Origin: Planctomycetota bacterium
GTDB lineage: Bacteria; Planctomycetota; Planctomycetia; Pirellulales; Pirellulaceae
Length of the DNA stretch: 63,675 nucleotides
Reading direction: 5' to 3'
Assembly: GCA_029259935.1 (NCBI GenBank)
Contig: JAJDEH010000274.1
Span: 1 to 63,675 of the forward strand
Shown: positions 55,756 through 63,675 of the stretch, in pieces
Layout: each line of letters begins with the position of its first letter
Numbering within the stretch: position 1 is the stretch's first letter
Program-made: the position numbers and the translations under genes
Notes under the pieces: generated by a model
The model's database searches: none
The model's input: the letters and a program-made list of their open reading frames with translations, nothing else
What the model was told of the DNA's origin: nothing

Positions 55756-57989
55756 ACGGCAATAGCGCACTCCCGAAAGACCAACCGCGCCGTCAAATAC
55801 ACGGCTCGCGCGGGCAATTCGGGCGTTTGCGGCGGCTGTGTCTCAAGGAGCTTCGTGAAACGCTGCGCGACCGCCGCACGATTGTCACCCTCGTCTTGAT
55901 GCCGCTGCTGGTGTATCCACTGTTGAGCATGGCTTTTCATCGGCTGCTGCTTTCTACCGATCTTCCCGATAACGAGATTTCCATCGTCATTGGTGTCCGA
56001 TCCGATCAAGACAAAGCGCTGGTCGTGCGGTATCTGACGCATGGCCAAGCGCTGTTGCAACGTCGCCAATCCAACGAGTCGGACGCGGAACGAACCGGTG
56101 CGGACGCGGTGGACGCGAATCCAAAAGACGAGCCTCTGATGCTCGAGTTGGAGTCCGGTCCGCAGGTTCACCTAAGAGTCGTCCCTGCGTTGAAGGTGGC
56201 CCTGGACGAGGGCGACATCGACCTGGCGGTCGAGGTGAACGAAGACAGCGACCCCGATCGTGATGGTCCAGGCCGGCTCCGTTGTGAACTCATCTATCGC
56301 GAAAACTCGAACGCCGGCGATCTTGCGTTGGACTATGTCGAGCGGCGGTTGCGCGCGGTGAATGAGCAGTATATCGAACGACTGTTTGTCGACTATCTCC
56401 AAGATTTCGGAGTCCGCCAGAACTTCCCCGCCAAATTCGAATCACGGTCGATGGCCGTGCCGGCCTCGATCGACTCGTCGCTGGCGACATTAGTGCCGCT
56501 GGTGCTGATCCTAATGACCATCACCGGAGCCGTTTATCCGGCGATCGATCTGACGGCGGGCGAGCGCGAGCGGGGAACTCTGGAAACGCTGATCGCCGCG
56601 CCGGTTCCGCGGCTGACCTTGTTGGTCGCCAAGTATGTTGCCGTGGTCACGGTCGCCATGATCACGGCGATGGCCAATCTGGTGGCCATGACCGTGACAC
56701 TGGTCAGCTCGGGACTCGCCAACCAAGTCTTCGGACCGGGAGTCTTGACACCGTTGCTGTTGATCCAAGTGCTGGCGCTGCTCGTATTGTTCGCCGCTTT
56801 CTTTTCGGCGGTCCTGCTGGCCGTGACAAGTTTCGCTCGCAGCTTTAAAGAAGCTCAGGCCTATTTGATTCCGCTGATGATGATTTCGCTGGCTCCCGGC
56901 TTCTTGAGCATGATTCCCGGCCTCGAGTTTAGCGAACTGTGGGCGCTGACCCCGCTGGTGAATATCGTTTTGTTAGGGCGTGACATGATGCAAGGCGGCG
57001 CGGACCCGGCGTTGGCCGCGATTTCCGTGGCGTCCACGGCGGTCTATGCCGTGGCGGCGTTGGCCTTGGCCACGAGGGTGTTCGGCACCGATGCCGTTCT
57101 CTACGGAAGTCAGGCAGGCTGGTCCGACTTGTTTCGCCGTCCGGCCGATCGGCGCGACGCCCCGACCGTCGGCAGCGCTCTGTTGCTTCTGGCCGCCATG
57201 TTTCCGATCTTTTTTGTGATGTCGAACGTGCTGGCACGAGCCGGCGAATTGTCCATCCAGGCGCAGCTTGCTTCCAGCGCCGCGACCACGCTGGTACTGT
57301 TTGGCCTGTTCCCCATCGTGCTTGCCCTTGCCCAGCGGTTGCGGCTGCGCTCGACCTTTGCCTTCCAGACCAGCAATGTTCTTGCGTTCCTGTTCGCTGG
57401 GATCTTGGGCGTGTCGCTGTGGACCACGGCCCATGAGATCTTCCTGATTAACGAGTTGCTGGGATTCAAAATAAAAGAAGAGTGGTTAGAGCAAGTTCAA
57501 TTCTACTTGCAGGCATGGAAAACGGTCTCGCCGTTGTTTCTCATTACGGCCTTGGCGGTCGTTCCGGCTATCTGCGAAGAACTCTGTTTTCGCGGTTACC
57601 TGTTTAGCGCTTTGCAAAGGAAGCTAAATCCGGTGCCGGCGATCATCGTGTCAGCGTTGCTGTTTGGCTTGTTCCACGTGGCGACTAGTTCGCTGGCGGT
57701 GGAACGGATGCTGCCTAGCACTTTTCTGGGACTCATGCTGGGATGGGTTTGCTGGCGAACTGGCAGCATCTTCCCCGGCATGATATTGCACGTCAGTCAC
57801 AACAGTTTGTTGCTGTTGCTGCTTTACTATCAAGAAGACCTTGAGAGAATGGGATTCGGCGTCGACGACGGTAGACACCTGCCTCTAAGCTGGATCGCGG
57901 GCGGAGTGATCTGCGCTGGCGCTGCTTCCGCAATGCTCTATCTGGTGACGCTTCGCGATACCACGCAGCCGCATCCCAAGGACTCATGA
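55752..57989 (+). CDS. ABC permease fused to a CPBP intramembrane protease
   Basis: A 745-residue membrane protein. The N-terminal half is a NatB-like ABC-2 permease: a first helix (about 42-62), a large outer domain (about 65-240), and helices about 245-440 with ERGTLETLIAAPVPR as the conserved motif. The C-terminal third is a CPBP (Abi-type) protease with EELCFRG at about 608-614, LFGLFHV and HVSHNS, which contain the metal-binding Glu and His residues. The fusion of exporter and protease is known from planctomycetes. Its role may be to process a substrate or an envelope signal during export. Confidence 0.87.
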   Translation: MNGNSALPKDQPRRQIHGSRGQFGRLRRLCLKELRETLRDRRTIVTLVLMPLLVYPLLSMAFHRLLLSTDLPDNEISIVIGVRSDQDKALVVRYLTHGQALLQRRQSNESDAERTGADAVDANPKDEPLMLELESGPQVHLRVVPALKVALDEGDIDLAVEVNEDSDPDRDGPGRLRCELIYRENSNAGDLALDYVERRLRAVNEQYIERLFVDYLQDFGVRQNFPAKFESRSMAVPASIDSSLATLVPLVLILMTITGAVYPAIDLTAGERERGTLETLIAAPVPRLTLLVAKYVAVVTVAMITAMANLVAMTVTLVSSGLANQVFGPGVLTPLLLIQVLALLVLFAAFFSAVLLAVTSFARSFKEAQAYLIPLMMISLAPGFLSMIPGLEFSELWALTPLVNIVLLGRDMMQGGADPALAAISVASTAVYAVAALALATRVFGTDAVLYGSQAGWSDLFRRPADRRDAPTVGSALLLLAAMFPIFFVMSNVLARAGELSIQAQLASSAATTLVLFGLFPIVLALAQRLRLRSTFAFQTSNVLAFLFAGILGVSLWTTAHEIFLINELLGFKIKEEWLEQVQFYLQAWKTVSPLFLITALAVVPAICEELCFRGYLFSALQRKLNPVPAIIVSALLFGLFHVATSSLAVERMLPSTFLGLMLGWVCWRTGSIFPGMILHVSHNSLLLLLLYYQEDLERMGFGVDDGRHLPLSWIAGGVICAGAASAMLYLVTLRDTTQPHPKDS

Positions 57990-58050
57990 ATCCGGATGTC
58001 ATATATTGTCATACGGCCCGGTTGTGACCCGTGATTTTAGGAGATGTAGA

Positions 58051-58785
58051 ATGAACCGTTTATTCGCATTCGTGGTCGTTGCCGGCATTTTCCCGTTGGC
58101 ACTGACCGGTGCCGCGCAAGAACCAAAGAAGCTTAAAGAAACGGTCGCTTCGGCGGACAAACCACGTCGGCAACATGACAGCTTCACTGACCAGTTAGGA
58201 CTGAAGTGGAAGCCTGTTCGAGAAGATAAAACACATTGGTCGCTGAAAAAACACGCCGGACATCTGACCATCACGACGCAACGCGGCACGATTCATCGCG
58301 ACGAAAAGAGTGACGATGTCAGCGGCGGCTTGCAAGCAAAAAACCTGTTCGTGATCGGCAGCCCGATCATGGGACGGCGCGATTTTGTCCTGTCGACTTG
58401 TCTCGTCGATTTTCAACCATCGACCCATTGGCAGCAGGCAGGTTTGCTTCTCTACAACGACGACGACAACTATGCAAAGTTCATCCTCGAATACAACGGC
58501 TCCGCACGGGTACTCACCGTGCTGACGGAAGTCGAACAGGATTCAACGATCCTGCCCAACGCCGCTCCCGAAGACACCTCGAAATTGTTTTTGCGAATCG
58601 TGCGCGAGGGTGATAAGTATCAAACGCAAGCCAGCCAGGATGGCAAAGATTACAAGAATGTTCAACAGTTTGAATGGAAGGCTGATGGTCCATTCAAGAT
58701 CGGCCTCATTGCCAAAAACGGCGGCAATCCGCGCGCGGACGAGATTGAAGCCCGATTCGATTTCTTCGACTTGCAATGGAAATAG
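58051..58785 (+). CDS. Exported DUF1349/concanavalin-like domain protein
   Basis: A 244-residue secreted protein. The signal peptide spans about 1-22 (MNRLFAFVVVAGIFPLALTG). The rest is a beta-sandwich resembling the DUF1349 / beta-xylosidase C-terminal concanavalin-like domain: LGLKWKPVREDKTHWSL, WQQAGLLLYNDDDNYAKFILEY, LFLRIVREGDKYQTQASQDGKDY and the FKIGLIAKNG ending. It probably binds a glycan. ATG 58051 is preferred for its AGGAG site. It follows the permease-protease gene by 61 bases. Confidence 0.78.
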   Translation: MNRLFAFVVVAGIFPLALTGAAQEPKKLKETVASADKPRRQHDSFTDQLGLKWKPVREDKTHWSLKKHAGHLTITTQRGTIHRDEKSDDVSGGLQAKNLFVIGSPIMGRRDFVLSTCLVDFQPSTHWQQAGLLLYNDDDNYAKFILEYNGSARVLTVLTEVEQDSTILPNAAPEDTSKLFLRIVREGDKYQTQASQDGKDYKNVQQFEWKADGPFKIGLIAKNGGNPRADEIEARFDFFDLQWK

Positions 58786-58817
58786 ACTTGGCACACTTTC
58801 GCGGGAAGTGAAAATTC

Positions 58818-59720
58818 ATGATCAAAAGGACATTAGGACGAACCGGTTTTGAAGCAACGCCACTCGGCTATGGCAGCATGGGCATTCGTGGACCGAAGAC
58901 CTGGGGCGTGCGCGTCGTCGACGAAGCGGCGGCCGACGCGATCCTCAATGCCGTGCTCGATGCAGGGATCAACTTGATCGATACTTCGCCCGACTACGGC
59001 ATGAGCGAGCAACGGATCGGCCAATACATTAGCTCGCGGCGGAACGAGTTCTTTTTGGCCACCAAATGCGGCTGTGCTTACACGCAGCACGACGATCATC
59101 TCGATATCGATCATGTCTGGAAAAGGGAAGTCGTTCAGCGCAACATTGAGACTAGCCTGCAGCGACTACGGACCGATTACGTGGACCTTTTGCAGTTCCA
59201 TGGCGGCGATGCCGAGACGTTGCAGCGCGAAGGATTGATCGAATTGCTCATGGATTTTCGCGCACAAGGCATGGTCAAATGCATCGGAGCATCCAGTTCC
59301 TTGCCGAATCTGCCCGCCCTGATTGATCTAGGCGTCTTCGATACTTTTCAGATTCCCTATTCGTGTTTGGCCCCTCAACACCACGACCTCATCACCAAAG
59401 CCGCTCAAGCCGGCGCGGGAATTATTATCCGAGGCGGAATTGCTCACGGGGGGCCCGACGCCGAGATTCAGCGGCCCGCACTAAATGACGTTTGGTCCAC
59501 CGCGCGACTCGACGAAGTCCTTCCCGAGGGAATGCCGCGCGCCGAACTGATTCTGCGCTACACCCTGACCCATCCGGATTGTCATACCACGATCGTCGGC
59601 ACTTGCGACCCCGCGCATCTTGCCTGCAACCTGAGAGCCGTCGCCCGCGGCTCCTTGCCGCCCGATCTCTATCAGCAAATCGCCACGCGCGTCGCCGCAT
59701 TGAACGACGCGGTCCGCTAG
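58818..59720 (+). CDS. Aldo/keto reductase
   Basis: A 300-residue NAD(P)H-dependent reductase with a TIM-barrel fold. The catalytic tetrad is visible as Asp (DTSPDYG), Tyr of the same motif, Lys (LATKCG) and His (LLQFHGGD). The start MIKRTLGRTGFEATPLGYGSMG is typical of the YajO/oxidoreductase branch. Substrate unknown. It ends 39 bases before the convergent CPBP gene. Confidence 0.9.
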   Translation: MIKRTLGRTGFEATPLGYGSMGIRGPKTWGVRVVDEAAADAILNAVLDAGINLIDTSPDYGMSEQRIGQYISSRRNEFFLATKCGCAYTQHDDHLDIDHVWKREVVQRNIETSLQRLRTDYVDLLQFHGGDAETLQREGLIELLMDFRAQGMVKCIGASSSLPNLPALIDLGVFDTFQIPYSCLAPQHHDLITKAAQAGAGIIIRGGIAHGGPDAEIQRPALNDVWSTARLDEVLPEGMPRAELILRYTLTHPDCHTTIVGTCDPAHLACNLRAVARGSLPPDLYQQIATRVAALNDAVR

Positions 59721-59759
59721 CTGCGGTGCCCACGGTATACCCTTCATTCCGGCGCTGCC

Positions 59760-60797
59760 TCAGGCCGTGGCTTCGTGGCCAGCGACCTCTTTTGGTGGCG
59801 GGTCGTCCTTGATGTTCACTGGTTCCTCTTGGTTCCCAAACAAGGCCAGCCAGGCCAGGAAAATGCCGATCATGACTAATTCGGACAGCGTGACCAGGAT
59901 GGATGCTTCCAATCCAAATTCTCCCCCCGTGATCCAGTGCGGAACTTGAGGATTCACCTCCATCTCCATGAGTCCCGGGATACGAATACCGCTGACAGGA
60001 ATGCCCAAGGCCACGCCCTGCGTGAAATTCCAAGCGAAGTGGAGTGCCGTCGGAAACCAGATGTTTCCCGACGCCATGTAGGCCAACGATAGTACCACCC
60101 CGGCACCGAATAGATTCACACCGATCATTGGCGACACCCACGCCCCGGGGTTCAGGCCGTGCAGCACCCAAAACAGGAAAGAAGTCAGCAGCACCCCCAC
60201 CACTTTCTTTCGGATATCGAGAAAATTCTGAAGCAGATAAGATCGAAAAACGATCTCTTCGTAAAACGCGGCAGGGATGAATGCCAGACCAATCGCCAAT
60301 GTCAGCCAATTGGCGCTCGCGGCTTTAGGTTCATACCCGCCCAAAAATATGACCACCGCAGCCGAGGCAACGATTGATGCCGCTCCAATCGCAATACCAC
60401 CGAACCAAGCGACGCCCATGCCGCCGCGCGGCCAGACGAATCCCATAGACGCAATCGAACGACGATCAAGGAATCGGCGAAACAGAAATATGAGAATCAG
60501 GGCAAGAACCGCATGGGGAAAGGCGGCCATCACCGCGAATTCGACCATATAGGCCTCAATGTTGAGCAGGTCGAGTCGACGGCCGACGGCATTCATGTAG
60601 AGAATAAGCAGGACCAACGCAATCACAGTCGTGGCAACTTCAACCACAATGAATCCAATACCGAACAACAGAAACCGCCAAAATGTGCGCAGTCGGCGCG
60701 TCTCATCGAGGAAGAAATTTCCCTGTGGAACTGCTTCCGCCATAACGGGAGCAGCCGGTGCATATGGATTTTCGAATTGTGGAGGAATCTCTGTCAT
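59760..60797 (-). CDS. CPBP-family intramembrane metalloprotease
   Basis: A 345-residue multi-pass protein. The catalytic motifs are EExxxR (Glu180, Glu181, Arg185 in YEEIVFRS), a His in FWVLHG (His213) and HxxxN (His253, Asn257, HFAWNF). About eight helices are visible. Members process membrane proteins or act in abortive and competence-related pathways; here the substrate is unknown. Its start overlaps the preceding trypsin-like gene by four bases (ATGA), so both are in one transcript. Confidence 0.88.
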   Translation of the reverse strand: MTEIPPQFENPYAPAAPVMAEAVPQGNFFLDETRRLRTFWRFLLFGIGFIVVEVATTVIALVLLILYMNAVGRRLDLLNIEAYMVEFAVMAAFPHAVLALILIFLFRRFLDRRSIASMGFVWPRGGMGVAWFGGIAIGAASIVASAAVVIFLGGYEPKAASANWLTLAIGLAFIPAAFYEEIVFRSYLLQNFLDIRKKVVGVLLTSFLFWVLHGLNPGAWVSPMIGVNLFGAGVVLSLAYMASGNIWFPTALHFAWNFTQGVALGIPVSGIRIPGLMEMEVNPQVPHWITGGEFGLEASILVTLSELVMIGIFLAWLALFGNQEEPVNIKDDPPPKEVAGHEATA

Positions 60798-62389
60798 TCT
60801 TCCAAAACCAGGATCAAGCGGCTGATAATGACGGGAGCGCGGTTGAGCTTCAGTGGATTATCGCCATAGTGGACTTGCTGTCCACGGTGGTTCACTCCCA
60901 ACACCAGGCAGTGGGTACCTGGCTCTGGATCAAGCTTGATCCCATCCAACGGTATAAGCAAAGTCTTTTTAAATCCGGCCAGCTCGCACAGCATGCCGCG
61001 CACACCGTCCTCCCCGGCCACGACTCGGTCGACCGTGGCAAAGAAGAACAGACCGGTCGAAGACTGGTCAAGCTGTCGCGCGGCTTGTTCGTTGATCAAC
61101 GTCACTTGCTGAAACGCTTGCCACCGATCCGTCATGAGCCGCGCTTCGATTTGATCCGCCTCTTGAGCAAAGCTTTGTCGAGACAATGGCGGTTGCGTGG
61201 CCGAGTCGATTCCTAATCCGCCGGGCAGCCGTGCCGCCGTTAGCGACCAAGCCAGTTCCTGCAGGACCAGATATTGTTGTTCGTCCCGCGGTGCCCAATT
61301 CATTTCCCGCGCCTGTTCGTACAGCCTATCCAGTTGGCCGGCCATTAGCCGATTGCGAGCCGCGCCGTCGCGCGCCTCCCGCGAGGCAAACTCTTCCAGT
61401 GGCACGACGTCATCCAGTAGATTCTTCGACAAGTGGTCGAGCGCGGCGGCGCGGATCGCGTAATTGAAGCCAGTTTTCTTATCGACCCAAGTGTTGATGC
61501 CGATCACCGCGCCGCCCGCGTCCAGCAAGGGTCCACCACTGTTGCCTTCGGACAGGTTCGCCGTATGTTGAATCCACTGCTGTTTGCCGACGGCCGGCAT
61601 CGTCTGCCGTAGAAACTCTTGCGACTTCAACGGAAGTTGACCGGTTGGCACGATCCGGCTGATACGACCGTCGAACGGCGAGAAGGAGAGCCCGTGCGGA
61701 TGACCCCAGGCCACGACCGTGTCCAGCTTCGATAGGCGCGCTTCCGGTGCCAAGCGAACGGGCACGAAGTTGCCGGGCGCGTCGATTAGTTTGAGGATCG
61801 CCAGGTCGCTGTTCGGCTCGATCGCCGCGTAACCTTCAACTTGGTAGGCTTCTCCGCCCTTGAAGTGAACGACCGCTCGCGTCGAGTCGGCAACGACGTG
61901 ATAGTTCGTGGCGATCAATCCGCTGGCGTCGATCACGAATCCGGTCGCCAGATTGGTCGTCCCCTGGGGCGTGTTCGACCGGATTTCGACAAGCGATTTT
62001 TCAATCCGCGCGACGTTGTTCGTTTCAACGTCGTTTCGGTCGACATCGCTCCTTTCGGCGTCGTTTGTTTCGGCATCTCCGGGTGCAACTTGCGTGGGCA
62101 CGGGAGGGGTGGGTTCGGGCGGCGAGTTTTGTTTGATCGCTGCGGACCGGGGATTCCAGCTTTGGTTCATTCCATAGGCCAAGCCAAGGGCCGCACTGGC
62201 CAAGAACAGCCCCAAGACGCAAAACCACATCCAACGCGGGCTGGAGTGATGGCGGCGGGACCGCGCGGAGAGCGCGTCGGCGGTGCCGGAAATTTCCAAC
62301 GACTCGGGCCGATCGACCGTAGCGTCCTTTGGCCGTGGTTGCCCTAGCGGGTCGAATTCGTGATTGCACTGAGGGCAATGAACGGCCAT
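60794..62389 (-). CDS. Zinc-ribbon membrane-anchored trypsin-like serine protease
   Basis: The 531-residue protein has a short zinc ribbon (CPQC, Cys5/Cys8), a membrane helix (about 53-73), a linker with a fivefold Asp/Asn-rich repeat (about 105-129), and a protease domain (about 130-330). The triad is His164 (NYHVVAD), Asp195 (NSDLAIL) and Ser284 (EGNSGGPLL). The C-terminal 200 residues are helical and then beta-rich. It should cleave proteins outside the cytoplasm. It follows a protease-like gene by 5 bases and overlaps the CPBP gene by 4, so the three are in one operon. Confidence 0.85.
   Translation of the reverse strand: MAVHCPQCNHEFDPLGQPRPKDATVDRPESLEISGTADALSARSRRHHSSPRWMWFCVLGLFLASAALGLAYGMNQSWNPRSAAIKQNSPPEPTPPVPTQVAPGDAETNDAERSDVDRNDVETNNVARIEKSLVEIRSNTPQGTTNLATGFVIDASGLIATNYHVVADSTRAVVHFKGGEAYQVEGYAAIEPNSDLAILKLIDAPGNFVPVRLAPEARLSKLDTVVAWGHPHGLSFSPFDGRISRIVPTGQLPLKSQEFLRQTMPAVGKQQWIQHTANLSEGNSGGPLLDAGGAVIGINTWVDKKTGFNYAIRAAALDHLSKNLLDDVVPLEEFASREARDGAARNRLMAGQLDRLYEQAREMNWAPRDEQQYLVLQELAWSLTAARLPGGLGIDSATQPPLSRQSFAQEADQIEARLMTDRWQAFQQVTLINEQAARQLDQSSTGLFFFATVDRVVAGEDGVRGMLCELAGFKKTLLIPLDGIKLDPEPGTHCLVLGVNHRGQQVHYGDNPLKLNRAPVIISRLILVLEE
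62018..62077 (-). repeat. 15-bp tandem repeat in the protease linker
   Basis: Four degenerate 15-base units encode DAETN, DAERS, DVDRN and DVETN in the linker between the membrane helix and the protease domain. The repeats are imperfect; a fifth partial unit follows. Confidence 0.7.
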
Positions 62390-62394
62390 GCGCC

Positions 62395-63675
62395 TTACGG
62401 TTTGGGCGGACCCAGGAATGTCTTCGCTCGAATGACGGGAATGGTTTCCGGTTCGTCCCCCTTGGGCGCGGTCTCGGTGCCCGTGACTTCAGGATCATGA
62501 GCCCCGATCACCAGCCAAGTCGATCCTTGGCGAAGGTTCTTCATATTCTGCCGAACGGGAACGGCGATCTTCTGCTCCGTTCCAATCAACTTCAGAATCA
62601 CCGCCGGAATCCCATTGATCTTCAACTGGTTGGCGGAATCTTGCCGTTGCACGCGTCCATAACAGAACATGCCTCGTCCCGGCGGGTCCAGCGCTTGGAT
62701 GGCAAACTGATTCGTCGTTTCTATATCATCCTCGCCCGGCCATACGATTTCGGACAAGTCAAGCAATACCTTTTGGGCGGCGACTTCCAGAATGACGCGA
62801 GTGCCTTCTTCAACGGTCTCGTCGTCAGCCACGACCTGCGCCGCGAAAATATACTCCACCAGAGTTTGCATCTCTCGATACTGTTCCAACTTGGACGGAC
62901 TGCAGTGATAGGCCTGACAGTCTTGGTACAGTTTCTTAATCACATCTTCCGAGGCAATGGTACCGGGTGCCGGCATCTTATCGGCGTCATCCGGCGGCAT
63001 CGGTTCGGGTTTGACCGGTGGCGCGGTGGAACTAGCGGCCAGTGGCTGGACGTCGTCCGTGGCGGTCGATACCAGTTTCGCCAGCGGGACCATCGTCACG
63101 GCGTGGCCCAAAGCGCCTCGGCGGACGTTGACTCCGACTACCTCGCCCACGACGTTTAGCAGCGGACCGCCGGCGGTGCCCGGAATTAGGGTCCCCGTAT
63201 GTTCGATCAAAACGATTTCCTCGCCATCTTCGTATCCGGCGGAAACCCGAACCGGAATCTGCCAAGGACCATCCGCCGTGAGCCCGGCCGCGACGAAGAC
63301 CTCCTCACCGGTCCAACTTGCCGTGCCGCTTAGTCGCGCCGGAACCAGTTTTTTCGTTTCGGGTACCGACACCTTGAGGATAACCAAGTCGCTAGCCACG
63401 TCGGTGGCGACTCGGCCTACCACATCCAATGTCAACCATTCTGTTCCGTTGAGTCCGTCGGGAACTTGTACTTGCACTTTTTCGGCGGCTTCCAGCAGTT
63501 GGTTGCTTGTGACAATCCACCCCCGCTCGTCAATCACTAAGCCAGATTCTGTCTTCGAACCCATCGGCGTCTCGATGACGACCTTGCAAATGGAAGGTGC
63601 GATGCTTTGCCAAATCTTCTCAAGTTCCCGGGTTGCGTCATCCGCTTTGGGCTCGACGACAGGATCCCCGGTGCC
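62395..63675 (-). CDS. Inactive trypsin-like protease homologue (partial, 5' end outside)
   Basis: The gene runs off the window edge; the frame stays open to base 63675 (427 codons including stop). It resembles the neighbouring trypsin-like protease, but the catalytic His is Gln (TSNQLLEA, codon 63499-63501) and the nucleophile Ser is Ala (GTAGGPLL, codon 63172-63174). Asp of ASDLVIL is kept. So it is probably a pseudoprotease that binds substrate or regulates its active neighbour. A Pro-rich linker and a beta-rich C-terminal domain close it. The stop is 5 bases upstream of the next start. Confidence 0.8.
   Translation of the reverse strand, partial: GTGDPVVEPKADDATRELEKIWQSIAPSICKVVIETPMGSKTESGLVIDERGWIVTSNQLLEAAEKVQVQVPDGLNGTEWLTLDVVGRVATDVASDLVILKVSVPETKKLVPARLSGTASWTGEEVFVAAGLTADGPWQIPVRVSAGYEDGEEIVLIEHTGTLIPGTAGGPLLNVVGEVVGVNVRRGALGHAVTMVPLAKLVSTATDDVQPLAASSTAPPVKPEPMPPDDADKMPAPGTIASEDVIKKLYQDCQAYHCSPSKLEQYREMQTLVEYIFAAQVVADDETVEEGTRVILEVAAQKVLLDLSEIVWPGEDDIETTNQFAIQALDPPGRGMFCYGRVQRQDSANQLKINGIPAVILKLIGTEQKIAVPVRQNMKNLRQGSTWLVIGAHDPEVTGTETAPKGDEPETIPVIRAKTFLGPPKP

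Noticed and set aside
59425..60309. Minus-strand open frame of 294 codons overlapping the reductase and CPBP genes
   Set aside because: Runs through both conserved genes in the wrong frame; Arg/Gly/Ser-rich shadow.

Overview
The window reads as chromosomal DNA of a planctomycete, most likely Pirellulales. This is inferred from gene content, not from a marker-gene search. The pointers are zinc-ribbon membrane proteins, an SHD1-domain protein, a PEP-CTERM protein, secreted VCBS and STN-type proteins, a Tat-exported Gfo/Idh/MocA oxidoreductase, an ABC permease fused to a CPBP protease, a long-form HisG and an rpoD-dnaG pair. Genes are dense and many are co-directional with ATGA, GTGA or TGATG overlaps. 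I found no rRNA, tRNA, CRISPR array, insertion sequence or prophage.

1-13 kb is housekeeping and repair. It holds a catalase C-terminus, hisE-hisG (minus), miaA and aspS (plus), a methyltransferase, an FmdB-type zinc ribbon, a Gfo/Idh oxidoreductase, a zinc-ribbon membrane protein, a TPR protein followed closely by an AlkB-like dioxygenase, an exported hypothetical and glyA. 13-18.5 kb is the information-processing block on the minus strand: dnaG, rpoD, then a coiled-coil zinc-ribbon protein, with a near-consensus promoter before dnaG and a strong intrinsic terminator after rpoD. 18.5-22 kb is a looser region with a DUF4291 protein, an exported nitrilase-like protein, a small membrane protein and a PEP-CTERM protein. 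It carries several palindromes and one gene-poor stretch.

22.2-28.7 kb is a metal-efflux cluster: a His-rich exported protein, a periplasmic adaptor, a CzcA/CusA-type RND pump and a His-rich lipoprotein. No outer-membrane channel gene is present. 29.3-32.9 kb carries a bifunctional-nuclease-domain protein, homoserine dehydrogenase and lysS. 33.4-40.4 kb is a possible envelope-export module: a histidine kinase/OmpR-type regulator pair, an exported STN-like protein, then two ABC ATPase/permease pairs in four overlapping genes. 40.4-44.3 kb (minus) has a LuxR-type regulator and its kinase, whose extracytoplasmic sensor contains a CXXCH motif, plus an SHD1 protein.

44.5-63.7 kb mixes exported and metabolic genes: a Tat-exported oxidoreductase, a leucine-rich-repeat protein, a VCBS protein, a 2OG-Fe(II) dioxygenase, a DapA-family lyase, a GT-C type membrane glycosyltransferase, a phosphofructokinase with pyrophosphate-type motifs, a NatA / NatB-CPBP exporter, a DUF1349-like protein and an aldo/keto reductase. 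On the minus strand at the end are two adjacent trypsin-like proteins and a CPBP protease. The first of the two protease-like genes has lost its catalytic His and Ser, while the second keeps the full triad.
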